64,000 bases of DNA from contig CBDEGK010000005.1 in NCBI GenBank assembly GCA_965237855.1, positions 124,001 to 188,000 of the forward strand, written 5' to 3'. The position numbers and the translations under genes are program-made. This stretch comes from CBDEGK01 sp965237855 (GTDB lineage Bacteria; Pseudomonadota; Gammaproteobacteria; Pseudomonadales; Halieaceae). Numbering within the stretch: position 1 is the first letter of the stretch; each line of letters opens with the position of its first letter. Under the pieces are notes generated by a model, which was not told where the DNA came from, made no database searches, and saw nothing but the letters and a program-made list of their open reading frames with translations. Positions 1-8,088 of this stretch are shown piece by piece.

Positions 1-90
1 ACACAGGCGCCGAAATGGCAGATCGGTGACCCCGGCCATGGGGGCCAGCGCAACCGAATTCTCCAGACTATAGGGTCCAATACGGATCAT
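1..90 (-). CDS. dusB: tRNA-dihydrouridine synthase B (N-terminal fragment)
   Basis: Only the first 30 codons lie in the window; the gene runs off the left edge. The fragment begins MIRIGPYSLENS and continues with LAPMAGVTDLPFRRLC, the FMN-binding start typical of Dus enzymes, which reduce uridines in the tRNA D-loop. In gammaproteobacteria dusB is usually followed by fis and lies downstream of prmA, which fits the neighbours here. The start ATG is at 90, behind a promoter-like sequence with a GC-rich discriminator. The DusB assignment rests on the N-terminus plus synteny. Confidence 0.85.
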   Translation of the reverse strand, partial: MIRIGPYSLENSVALAPMAGVTDLPFRRLC

Positions 91-123
91 TTACTCACAA
101 AATGGCAGTAGCGAGGGGGCGCT

Positions 124-152
124 ATGATACTCGTTCACCTGCGGGTGGCAAA
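124..152 (-). promoter_or_regulatory. putative dusB(-fis) promoter
   Basis: Read on the minus strand, TTTGCC (147-152) and TATCAT (124-129) are separated by 17 bases. A very GC-rich discriminator (GCGCCCCC) follows, before dusB. Such discriminators are known from stringently controlled promoters, including the dusB-fis promoter of enterics. The boxes are seen directly; growth-rate control is inference. Confidence 0.5.
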
Positions 153-179
153 GCAAAATTGACTAATTAATCGTCAGTT

Positions 180-821
180 TCAGGGCTCGGTCACAAAATA
201 CAACTGCAAGCCATAATTGACGGCTTCACGACCCGGATCTGCCAGGTCCAACGACAGCTGCAGGCGAGTATTACCCGGGAAAACTTCACTGTTGGAGGCC
301 TCACCTTTGAGGTAGCTGGCGGGGGGAAACAAGCCCTGGTTCAGCCGTTCTCCATACTGGTTGCTGAAGTGCACCAGCAGGTCCGGGTAGGGTTGAGAGT
401 GGGTGCTGCGATTGCTCAACACCACACTCAGTTGCAGGGCGTTGGCATGTTGTGGATGCGGGCGCACGTTGAGGTCGCGAATTACCAGGGCCGCGTCCTC
501 AGGCCGTTGATCTGAAATCAGTAGTTGGCCCAGCAGTAGTATCAGAAGAATGATAGCGGCATGCACCAGCCGGCCTGGACGGGCTTCGGGGGCGTCGGGC
601 ATCTCGGCTTGGGTCATCGGTCGCACACCGATACCCGCAAGTGGGTTCACCGAGTCGGCGCCAGTCTCTGGCGCGACAAAGTCAATTTCCCCGCTAGCGC
701 CATCGAACAGCTGCAGGCACGTGCCACAGCGAACCTTGCCTCCGGCGATGCTCATTTCTTCCTCACTGACCTCGATTAGAGTGTTGCAGCGGGGACAGGA
801 CAGCTCGACTACCTCAACCAT
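180..821 (-). CDS. DUF3426 zinc-ribbon membrane protein
   Basis: A 213-residue protein with an N-terminal MJ0042-type zinc ribbon (CPRC at residues 9-12, CGTC at 32-35), a low-complexity linker, one membrane segment around residues 87-103 (AAIILLILLLGQLLI), and a C-terminal DUF3426 domain rich in beta strands that probably faces the periplasm. Its start overlaps the end of prmA by 8 bases, so the two are likely translated together. The family sits beside prmA and dusB in many gammaproteobacteria, but its function is unknown. The cytoplasmic zinc ribbon and periplasmic domain are inferred from topology. Confidence 0.85.
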   Translation of the reverse strand: MVEVVELSCPRCNTLIEVSEEEMSIAGGKVRCGTCLQLFDGASGEIDFVAPETGADSVNPLAGIGVRPMTQAEMPDAPEARPGRLVHAAIILLILLLGQLLISDQRPEDAALVIRDLNVRPHPQHANALQLSVVLSNRSTHSQPYPDLLVHFSNQYGERLNQGLFPPASYLKGEASNSEVFPGNTRLQLSLDLADPGREAVNYGLQLYFVTEP

Positions 822-1689
822 GGTATTTTCCGTAGAGTACCACCCAGTCTTCCTGTTGCGCTCTGACCTCCAGTGTAAGCCAGTCGGCGTAAGCCGACAT
901 CAACTCATCGACCTGTTGGCTGAGAATTCCCGAGAGCAACAGTTCAGCGCCCGGCAGTAACAACTGACACAGGGTCGCCGCGAGCTGGCAGAGGGGGCCA
1001 GCCAGTATATTGGCCACAACCAGCTCGGCCTGGGGAACCCTGAGGCCGGCTTGGCCAAGTTCAAGACGGCCTTGTTGAATGTGGTTGCGCTGCGCGTTAT
1101 CGCGGGAGGCCAGTATTGCCTGGGGGTCGGTATCAATACCGTAGGCCATTTCAGCCCCCATCAGCAGGGCCGCAATGGCCAGAACACCAGAACCGCAACC
1201 GTAGTCGATCACGGTTTTTCCCGCTGGTTGCAGTTGCTGAAGATGCTTCAGGCAGAGTGTTGTGGTGGGGTGGGTACCGGTGCCGAAGGCCAGGCCCGGA
1301 TCCAGCAAGATGTTAATTGCGCCCGGATCTGGTGGTTCCATCCAGCTCGGCACTACCCACAAATTCTCTGAGTACTGCAAAGGCTGGTAGTGCTGCATCC
1401 ACTCCCGCTCCCAGTCCTTGTCCTCAAGAATTTCCAGTTTGTGGGTGCAGTTACTGCGCAGGGCTTCGGGTAGCAACTCGCGCAATGCGACTGCATCGGT
1501 GGCGGCGGGGAACAGGCCGGTAACCCGGGTTTGCCGCCACAGTGGGGCAATTTCCAGATCCTTGTCAAACAAGGGCTGGTCCGCATTGTCCTGCAATGTT
1601 ACGGCCACGGCGCCCATTGCAAGCAGCCAGTCTTCGCAACCCGGCGCCAGTTCGGCACTGGTGTCTAGACGAAACTGTAGCCAGCTCAC
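814..1689 (-). CDS. prmA: ribosomal protein L11 methyltransferase
   Basis: PrmA trimethylates ribosomal protein L11 using S-adenosylmethionine. The protein (291 residues, close to E. coli PrmA) has the N-terminal L11-binding domain starting SWLQFRLDTSAE and a class I methyltransferase domain with the SAM-binding motif VIDYGCGSGVLAIAA and the NILAGPL motif that replaces the usual NPPY. I chose the GTG at 1689 because homology starts there; the reading frame stays open upstream into accC, but that part is not PrmA-like. It follows accC by 13 bases and overlaps the DUF3426 gene. Confidence 0.93.
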   Translation of the reverse strand: MSWLQFRLDTSAELAPGCEDWLLAMGAVAVTLQDNADQPLFDKDLEIAPLWRQTRVTGLFPAATDAVALRELLPEALRSNCTHKLEILEDKDWEREWMQHYQPLQYSENLWVVPSWMEPPDPGAINILLDPGLAFGTGTHPTTTLCLKHLQQLQPAGKTVIDYGCGSGVLAIAALLMGAEMAYGIDTDPQAILASRDNAQRNHIQQGRLELGQAGLRVPQAELVVANILAGPLCQLAATLCQLLLPGAELLLSGILSQQVDELMSAYADWLTLEVRAQQEDWVVLYGKYHG

Positions 1690-1702
1690 AGGTGTGTGCG
1701 AC

Positions 1703-3049
1703 TCAGTCTTGGAGCTTGTTTTCCAGATAGTGGATGTTGATGCCGCCCTTGCGGAACTCGCTATCCCGGACCAGCTCACGGTGCAAGTCGGCATTGGTTC
1801 GAATTCCCTCCACCACCAGTTCATCCAGCGCCTGTTGCATGCGACGCAGCGCAGTCTCGCGATCATCACCATAGCTGATCAGTTTGGCGATGAGGGAGTC
1901 GTAGTGCGGGGGTACGGTATAGCCACCGTAGAGGTGGGAGTCCACTCGAATGCCGTTGCCCCCGGGTGCGTGAAAGTGCTTCACCAACCCCGGGCTCGGC
2001 ATGAAGGTTTTTGGGTCCTCTGCGTTAATTCGGCACTCGAAGGCGTGGCCCCGGAGAACAACGTCTTGCTGTTTTATAGACAACTTCTCGCCGCTGGCGA
2101 TGCGCAACTGTTCCTTGAGGATATCCACGCCGCTGATCATCTCGGTCACCGGGTGCTCGACCTGGACACGGGTGTTCATTTCAATAAAAAAGAACTCGTT
2201 GTTCTCGTAGAGAAACTCAAAGGTTCCCGCTCCGCGGTAGCCGATTTCAACGCAGGCATTGACGCAGGCGCTGGTGACCTTGTCTCGTGCCTCTTGGGGG
2301 ATGCCGGGTGCTGGGGCTTCTTCCAACACTTTCTGGTGGCGGCGCTGTAGTGAGCAGTCGCGGTCGCCCAAGTGAATTGCATTGCCCTGGCCATCTGCCA
2401 GCACCTGTATTTCTACGTGCCTGGGGTTTTCGAGAAATTTCTCGATATAGACTATGTCGCTGCCAAAGGCCGCTGCGGCTTCGGCTTGGGTGACAAAAAT
2501 GGCGTTGAGTAGGGCGGCCTCACTCTGGACCACCCGCATGCCGCGCCCACCGCCGCCGGCAGCTGCCTTGACAATGACCGGGTAGCCTATCTCACGGGCA
2601 ATGCGCTGGCTGCGGTCGCCATCTTCGTCCAGGGGCCCGTCTGAGCCAGGCACCGTGGGCACGCCAGCTGCCTTCATGGCCTGGATGGCGGATACTTTGT
2701 CCCCCATCAGCCGTATCACATCAGCGGTGGGCCCGATAAAGACAAAACCGCTATTCTCTACCTGTTCGGCAAAATCGGCATTTTCTGCCAGGAAACCATA
2801 ACCCGGATGAATGCCGACCGCATCGGTGATTTCCGCGGCGGAAATAATGGCGGGGATATTCAGATAACTTTCGGTGGAGGGAGGTGGGCCAATGCACACA
2901 GATTCATCCGCCAGCCGTACGTGCATCAGATCCTGGTCCGCCTGGGAATAGACGGCCACTGTCTTGATGCCCAGTTCCTTGCACGCCCGCAAGATGCGCA
3001 GCGCAATTTCACCGCGGTTGGCGATGACAACCTTATCCAGCATCGGCAT
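1703..3049 (-). CDS. accC: acetyl-CoA carboxylase, biotin carboxylase subunit
   Basis: AccC carboxylates the biotin carried by AccB, the first half-reaction of acetyl-CoA carboxylase in fatty-acid synthesis. The N-terminus (MLDKVVIANRGEIALRIL), the ATP-grasp glycine loop (AAAGGGGRGM), EMNTRVQVEHPVTE and the C-terminal carboxylase domain are all present, at about 448 residues as expected. The ATG at 3049 is preceded by AGGA seven bases upstream; the ATG at 3043 matches the E. coli start and is an alternative. It lies just after accB, with which it forms the usual accBC operon. Confidence 0.96.
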   Translation of the reverse strand: MPMLDKVVIANRGEIALRILRACKELGIKTVAVYSQADQDLMHVRLADESVCIGPPPSTESYLNIPAIISAAEITDAVGIHPGYGFLAENADFAEQVENSGFVFIGPTADVIRLMGDKVSAIQAMKAAGVPTVPGSDGPLDEDGDRSQRIAREIGYPVIVKAAAGGGGRGMRVVQSEAALLNAIFVTQAEAAAAFGSDIVYIEKFLENPRHVEIQVLADGQGNAIHLGDRDCSLQRRHQKVLEEAPAPGIPQEARDKVTSACVNACVEIGYRGAGTFEFLYENNEFFFIEMNTRVQVEHPVTEMISGVDILKEQLRIASGEKLSIKQQDVVLRGHAFECRINAEDPKTFMPSPGLVKHFHAPGGNGIRVDSHLYGGYTVPPHYDSLIAKLISYGDDRETALRRMQQALDELVVEGIRTNADLHRELVRDSEFRKGGINIHYLENKLQD

Positions 3050-3077
3050 GTTGTAGTCCTCGAGTGGTACGGGCCAG

Positions 3078-3536
3078 TTAAACAATGGTGATCAGCGGTT
3101 GATCAAACTCGACCGGTTCACCGTTGTCCACCAGGATGGCTTCGATAACACCTGCCTTGTCCGCCTCGATTTGGTTCATCATCTTCATGGCTTCGACGAT
3201 GCAGATAACGTCGCCAACCTTCACATGCTGGCCTATCTCAATAAAGGCGGGAGAGCTGGGCGATGGCGACCCGTAAAAGGTGCCGACCATGGGTGATTTG
3301 ACGACGTGGCCGCTGAGTGCCAGCTCTGCGCTGGCCACTGCTTCAGCGACTGCGGGTGCGGCGGGCGCTGGTGCGGCAGCGGGCGCAGCGACGGGCATCG
3401 GGGCGGCCATGATGGGTGCCGGCCTGTTGCTGTTGCGGCTGATGCGCACAGACTCTTCGCCCTCGTGTATTTCGATCTCTTCGATATTGGATTCTTCCAA
3501 TAGCTCGATTAATTTTTTAACTTTCCGAATGTCCAT
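3078..3536 (-). CDS. accB: biotin carboxyl carrier protein of acetyl-CoA carboxylase
   Basis: A 152-residue BCCP. The N-terminal region (MDIRKVKKLIELLEES) is followed by an Ala/Pro-rich flexible linker (about residues 38-75) and the biotinyl domain, with the biotinylated lysine in EAMKMMNQIE (K118). The thumb region GTFYGSPSP is also visible. It carries biotin between AccC and the carboxyltransferase AccAD. It lies 14 bases after aroQ and 28 before accC, so aroQ-accB-accC-prmA-DUF3426 are probably one transcript. Confidence 0.97.
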   Translation of the reverse strand: MDIRKVKKLIELLEESNIEEIEIHEGEESVRISRNSNRPAPIMAAPMPVAAPAAAPAPAAPAVAEAVASAELALSGHVVKSPMVGTFYGSPSPSSPAFIEIGQHVKVGDVICIVEAMKMMNQIEADKAGVIEAILVDNGEPVEFDQPLITIV

Positions 3537-3550
3537 AGCCGGTCTCTTGT

Positions 3551-3994
3551 TCAGGAATTTTCGAGTTGGGTGAAACTAGCCCGCAGGGCCAGTTCATAGC
3601 CCTCGGCTCCGAGTCCGCAGATGACACCTACCGCGATATCGGAAAAATAGGAATGTTGGCGGAACTCTTCGCGGCTGTGCACGTTAGAGAGGTGCACTTC
3701 AATGAAGGGGATTGCCACCGCAGCCAGCGCATCGCGTATAGCCACACTGGAGTGGGTAAATGCGGCCGGGTTGATGATGATAAAATTCACGCCCTCATGG
3801 CGGGCGTCCTGAATGCGCTCCACCAGCTCGTACTCGGCATTACTTTGCATCGTCAGCAGGTGATGTTCGTTATCGCGGGCCAGTTGCCCAAGGCTTTGGT
3901 TGATGTCAGCGAGTGTGGTGATGCCGTAAACCTCGGGCTCTCTCTCGCCGAGCAAATTCAGGTTGGGGCCGTGTAGCACCAGAATTGTAGCCAT
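3551..3994 (-). CDS. aroQ: type II 3-dehydroquinate dehydratase
   Basis: Catalyses the third step of the shikimate pathway by the type II (reversible) mechanism. The protein is 147 residues from the ATG at 3994 and begins MATILVLHGPNLNLLGEREP, with the substrate-binding motifs INPAAFTHSSVAIRDAL, EVHLSNVHSREEFRQHS and GVICGLGAEGY. The frame is open 36 bases further up, but the canonical N-terminus fixes this start. It heads the accBC transcription unit, an arrangement well known from Pseudomonas. Confidence 0.96.
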   Translation of the reverse strand: MATILVLHGPNLNLLGEREPEVYGITTLADINQSLGQLARDNEHHLLTMQSNAEYELVERIQDARHEGVNFIIINPAAFTHSSVAIRDALAAVAIPFIEVHLSNVHSREEFRQHSYFSDIAVGVICGLGAEGYELALRASFTQLENS

Positions 3995-4239
3995 CGAAGC
4001 TCGCCAGACATGAAGTGATTGGCGAAACATTGTGCATGAGTTGGCGGGACGCGTCTAGGAAATTTTTACGTTTCCAGCACGTTAACGAAAGATGCGTGCA
4101 TTATCGAGGAAGATAGCTTGTTTTAAGCAGTTCAAGGCTTGTTAGAGGCGGGATCGACGACGATTAAGATATTTGTGAGAAAAATCGCTAAATGCGGCTA
4201 TCTTGTCAATAAAATTCCGGAAGATAGAGGATCGTGCAT
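3995..4239. other. intergenic region between aroQ and dsbD
   Basis: About 245 bases without a credible gene, more AT-rich than its surroundings. It should contain the minus-strand promoter of the aroQ-accBC operon and the 3' end of dsbD transcription. I could not pick a convincing -35/-10 pair or terminator hairpin. Confidence 0.5.
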
Positions 4240-5976
4240 TTAGATGCCCTCCAGTGCCTCTAGAACGATGCCCGGCGTCAGTATCTGCGGCAAAATGGTC
4301 GGGGATTCGCCACTTCTGCCACTGTAGACCAGGTACAGCGGGATCCCATTGCGGTTGTAGCGAGCCAGGAACTCGGCGATGTCGGGGTCGTAATTTGTCC
4401 AGTCCGCCTTGAGATAGACAACAGACTTGTCAGCGAGGGCGGATTTTACTCTGTCATTGCTGAGAGTAGTGCGCTCGTTGGCGAGACAGGTGATACACCA
4501 GTCGGCAGTCACGTTGACGAAGACTGGACTGCCACTCGCCAGCAATTGCTCCAGATGTTGCTCGGAAAAGCGCTGGTCAGCATTTTCAGTGCCGATCTGC
4601 CCTGCCTGGCTCTGTAGAAGTGGGCTCGCAATCACGGCCAGGGCCAGGGCAAAGACCGCCCCCGCCAACCATTTACCCCAGTTGCGGTATTGCCATAGCC
4701 ACAGGCCCAACGCCAAAGCCAACATGCCGCATAGCAGTAATGCCATGGCGTTGGTGCTGGTCTGACGGCCTGCCACCCACAACAGCCAAATTGCGGTGGC
4801 ATAGAGCGGGAAGGCCAGCAGTTGTTTGAATCTTTCCATCCACGGTCCCGGTTTGGGCATGAGCGCCCGCAGACCCGTGCTATGGCTGAGCAATAGCATG
4901 GGCGCTGCCATGCCGGCACCCAGTGTGCCAAATATCAGTAGAGCAATGCTCGCTGGCTGGGTGACGGCAAAGCCGAGCGCAGTTCCCATGAAGGGCGCAG
5001 TACAGGGGCTGGCGACAACCGTCGCTAATACCCCGGTGAAAAAGGAGCCCGTATAACCCTCCTTTTCTGCCAGCTTGCTGCCAACACCCATGAAGCTGGT
5101 GCCTAGCTCAACAACGCCGGACAGGGCAAGCCCCATGGCGAAAAACAGGTAGGCCAACAGGGCGACAAACTGGGGCGACTGTAACTGGAAACCCCAGCCG
5201 ACAGCTGCGCCAGCCCGCTGCAGGGTGATAAGGGTGGCTGCAACCAGCAGAAAACTGGACACCACGCCGATGGAGTACACCCAGCCGTGGCGTTGTGTGC
5301 TGGAGTCGTCGCCGGTGGCGAAGCTGAATACCTTCAGAGACAGCACTGGAAAAACACAGGGCATGAGATTGAGTATGCTGCCGCCGACAAAAGCGAGCAC
5401 CATCATTAATAATATGGAAGCCAGGGTAGTGGGTTCGGCGCGTTTGACGTCAGCGAGAGCATCGACTCGTCCTGCCGTTTTCGGGATTGGCGCCACCGTC
5501 TGCTGCGACAGGTCGACGCGGAAGGCCTGTTTCTGTGGAGGGTAGCAGAGGCCGGCGTCGGCACAGCCCTGACTGGTGACGGTCAGGACAGCGTTATCGC
5601 TGCTGCGGGAGGCACTCAACATGATATCGACACTGTATCGGTAGATGATGGTGCGGCCGAAGTATTCATCCTCGTGCTCTATGCCCTCGGGCAAATTTGT
5701 CTCCAGGGCTATGCGCCCCTGGCTGTCCTCGAGCAGGAACTTGAAGCGCTTCTGATACATGTAGTAGGCGTCTTCGATTTGCCAGTACAGGCGAATGTGG
5801 CCGTCGTCGACGACCTCCAGTGCCAGTTGGTAGGCTTCTTCCACGGGCAGGAATTCAACCTGGTTGCCAGAGGATAGCCCGGGTGAGCTGGCGCCCAGTG
5901 TCAGGTCCTGCGTCCAGGCCGGCAGGCCGCTGAGCAACAAGGTGAGAACAAGGATTAGACGCTGGGGCATGAACAT
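4240..5976 (-). CDS. dsbD: thiol:disulfide interchange protein DsbD
   Basis: DsbD carries electrons from cytoplasmic thioredoxin across the inner membrane to periplasmic thiol proteins. The ORF shows a signal peptide (MPQRLILVLTLLLSGLPAWT), an N-terminal immunoglobulin-like domain with its redox pair near CADAGLCYPP, an eight-helix membrane core with the conserved cysteine motifs NLMPCVFPVLS and VASPCTAPFMG, and a C-terminal thioredoxin-like domain with active site WCITC. ATG 5976 or 5970 gives a sensible signal peptide; the open frame further up does not. dsbD beside aroQ-accB is a Pseudomonas-like order. Confidence 0.95.
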   Translation of the reverse strand: MFMPQRLILVLTLLLSGLPAWTQDLTLGASSPGLSSGNQVEFLPVEEAYQLALEVVDDGHIRLYWQIEDAYYMYQKRFKFLLEDSQGRIALETNLPEGIEHEDEYFGRTIIYRYSVDIMLSASRSSDNAVLTVTSQGCADAGLCYPPQKQAFRVDLSQQTVAPIPKTAGRVDALADVKRAEPTTLASILLMMVLAFVGGSILNLMPCVFPVLSLKVFSFATGDDSSTQRHGWVYSIGVVSSFLLVAATLITLQRAGAAVGWGFQLQSPQFVALLAYLFFAMGLALSGVVELGTSFMGVGSKLAEKEGYTGSFFTGVLATVVASPCTAPFMGTALGFAVTQPASIALLIFGTLGAGMAAPMLLLSHSTGLRALMPKPGPWMERFKQLLAFPLYATAIWLLWVAGRQTSTNAMALLLCGMLALALGLWLWQYRNWGKWLAGAVFALALAVIASPLLQSQAGQIGTENADQRFSEQHLEQLLASGSPVFVNVTADWCITCLANERTTLSNDRVKSALADKSVVYLKADWTNYDPDIAEFLARYNRNGIPLYLVYSGRSGESPTILPQILTPGIVLEALEGI

Positions 5977-6112
5977 ATCTCGAAAGGACTTGGTGGCTTG
6001 GACAGCGGGAACCGCGAATGTTTCCGCAATGTCCCGCGCCATAGTGTAACAGCGAGGTCGAGGCCGGTGTTATAGTGTGCGGCCTTCGATATATGACTTC
6101 ACTAGTGCTTTT

Positions 6113-6556
6113 ATGCGAGCTTTTCTGTTTCTCTTTTTACTACTTTCCCTGCAGGCGGAGGCAGCCCCGACATTGGAAGTAACGGATCCATGGGTGCGGG
6201 CTATGCCGCCCGGTGCGCCCAACACGGCAGCTTATTTGTCCTTAAGCAATACTTCAGCTGAGACTGTTAGGGTCACAGGTGTAAGTACTGCGGCTGCGGC
6301 GCGAGTTGAGGTGCACAGATCGCAAAATGATGGAGGCGTGTGGCGAATGCAGGTGTTGCCAGCCCTGATTGTTGCCGCGGGGGAGAGCATTGCTCTTGAG
6401 CCCGGTGCCACGCACTTGATGGTATTCGGTTTGACGCAAGTCCTGCGCGAGGGCGAGGAGCTGAATTTCATTCTACAACTTGATGGTGGTGAAACAATTC
6501 CTTTCGCCGCTACGGTCAGGCGCGCGGCGTCGACAACCGGTCACGGCCATCATTGA
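6113..6556 (+). CDS. PCu(A)C periplasmic copper chaperone
   Basis: A secreted protein of about 147 residues with signal peptide MRAFLFLFLLLSLQAEAA and the PCuAC (DUF461) copper-binding motif: a His (VEVHRS) about ten residues before a Met (WRMQ), then H-x-M in GATHLMVFGL. It ends in a short His-rich tail (GHGHH). Members bind Cu(I) in the periplasm and help load the CuA site of cytochrome oxidase. ATG 6113 is chosen because the signal peptide begins there. No cox genes are nearby; divergent dsbD supplies periplasmic reductant, which may be related. Confidence 0.88.
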   Translation: MRAFLFLFLLLSLQAEAAPTLEVTDPWVRAMPPGAPNTAAYLSLSNTSAETVRVTGVSTAAAARVEVHRSQNDGGVWRMQVLPALIVAAGESIALEPGATHLMVFGLTQVLREGEELNFILQLDGGETIPFAATVRRAASTTGHGHH

Positions 6557-6576
6557 TTGGCAACAGGAGAAACGAA

Positions 6577-7617
6577 ATGGATGACAAAACGCTGATGGAC
6601 AAGATGGATGACGCCGTGGCAGGTCTGCCCGGTGCGCGTGTTTGGCGTGGCCTGGTTATCGTTGTGTTGGTGTATCTGATTGCCGCTCTGGTGGTCGGTA
6701 TCTACTGGAGCGTCGCGCCAAATCGGTTTGATGTGACCGAACGTGGCCGCGAGTATGCGGTGCAGGAGGGCGGTGAGGTGGTGACAGGCAGCATCACCAC
6801 GGGGGCGCTGCGGGGAGTGATGGAAACCCTGCTCGACAAGCCGGGCGGGTTCCTTCACAACGACAAGTTTCCCCCGGGTTTGTGGCTGGACAATATGCCC
6901 AACTGGGAATATGGCGCCCTGGTACAGGTGCGTGACCTGTCTCGAGCCATGCGCGAGGCCTATAGCCGCTCTCAATCTCAATCGAGGGAGGACCCTGACC
7001 TGGCCCAGGCCGAACCCCTGTTTAATTTCAAGTCTACCAGTTGGGCTCTGCCCGCCTCTGAAAGAGAATATCGACAGGGTCTGAAACACCTGGCGAAGTA
7101 CTCGCAACGCTTGTCTGATCAAAATGAACGCAATGCGCAGTTCTATTCCCGGGCCGACAACCTGGCGTACTGGCTGGCCACCGTAGAGACGCGGTTGGGC
7201 TCTCTGTCCCAGCGCCTGAGCGCGAGTGTTGGTCAGCGCCGCTTGAATACCGATTTGGCGGGCGATTCTTCAGCCCGGCAATCCACCTCAGCGCCGCGCG
7301 AGGAAATAGTTAAAACGCCCTGGACGGAGATAGATGATGTCTTTTATGAGGCCCGTGGTACCGCCTGGGCGTTGGTTCACTTCCTGCAGGCGGCCGAGCA
7401 GGATTTCGCCAAGGTGCTGGATGACAAGAATGCGCGGGTGAGCCTGCAACAAATTATTCGTGAGCTGGAAGCAACTCAGGAGATGGTGTTCAGCCCGATG
7501 ATTTTAAACGGCAGTGGTTTTGGTTTTGTCGCCAACCACTCGCTGGTGATGGCGTCTTATATCAGCCGCGCCAACGCCGCCATAATCGATTTGCGGCGGC
7601 TTCTTTCCGACGGCTAG
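6577..7617 (+). CDS. DUF2333 family membrane protein
   Basis: A 346-residue protein with one N-terminal membrane segment (about residues 20-45, VWRGLVIVVLVYLIAALVV) and a long mostly helical soluble part, matching DUF2333. The ATG at 6577 has a good AGGAGA ribosome site. It starts 21 bases after the copper chaperone gene and may be cotranscribed. I know of no biochemical role for the family. The large C-terminal domain should be periplasmic. Confidence 0.8.
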   Translation: MDDKTLMDKMDDAVAGLPGARVWRGLVIVVLVYLIAALVVGIYWSVAPNRFDVTERGREYAVQEGGEVVTGSITTGALRGVMETLLDKPGGFLHNDKFPPGLWLDNMPNWEYGALVQVRDLSRAMREAYSRSQSQSREDPDLAQAEPLFNFKSTSWALPASEREYRQGLKHLAKYSQRLSDQNERNAQFYSRADNLAYWLATVETRLGSLSQRLSASVGQRRLNTDLAGDSSARQSTSAPREEIVKTPWTEIDDVFYEARGTAWALVHFLQAAEQDFAKVLDDKNARVSLQQIIRELEATQEMVFSPMILNGSGFGFVANHSLVMASYISRANAAIIDLRRLLSDG

Positions 7618-7663
7618 GCCGTCTGGGCTGAGGGCTCCGATCGGACGGGCAGGCCGTCCTGGG

Positions 7664-8005
7664 CTAGCGGCGGTAGCGCAGGCGGGTTCCCGTATCCAGT
7701 GACAGCCGAATCTCTTCAGCGCTGAGTGGGTCGGGGAAGTAGGTGCCGGATACCTTGGCGTCGATGAGGCTGGCGCCCTCGAGGTTGGAATTGCGAAAAT
7801 CGATGCCGCGCAGGTCGGTATTGCGGAAATAGGCGTTGCTGAAATCCAGGCCCTCGGCGTTCATTTCACGTAAATCGCGACCGCGATAGTCGCCACTTTT
7901 CAGTTTGCTGGCGTCTATTTGCTGTCGTTGCTCATTGAACTCTTTGATGTTCTCGTTGCGCAGTAGCTGATAGAGCGGATCGTCACTGATGACTGGCTTG
8001 CTCAT
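7664..8005 (-). CDS. small pentapeptide-repeat protein
   Basis: A 113-residue protein with a short run of pentapeptide repeats (A/N)(D/N)(L/F)xx between about residues 40 and 85 (for example GRDLREMNAEGLDF, NTDLRGIDFRNSNLEGASL). That forms roughly one to two coils of a right-handed beta-helix, much shorter than DNA-mimicking Qnr-type proteins. No signal peptide is seen. It is divergent from polB and convergent with the DUF2333 gene. Function cannot be inferred. Confidence 0.75.
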   Translation of the reverse strand: MSKPVISDDPLYQLLRNENIKEFNEQRQQIDASKLKSGDYRGRDLREMNAEGLDFSNAYFRNTDLRGIDFRNSNLEGASLIDAKVSGTYFPDPLSAEEIRLSLDTGTRLRYRR

Positions 8006-8088
8006 GATTGAAACCTGCGGTTGGTTGCTGGATTCCTGTTAGAGTAACCAAGCTGGCCCTTTAAACATAGTGCAATGCGGAGATAGAT

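Noticed and set aside
1418..2350. Long 310-residue open frame on the plus strand over prmA and accC
   Set aside because: It is antisense to two clearly conserved genes, has no recognisable domain and follows from the GC bias of the third codon positions.
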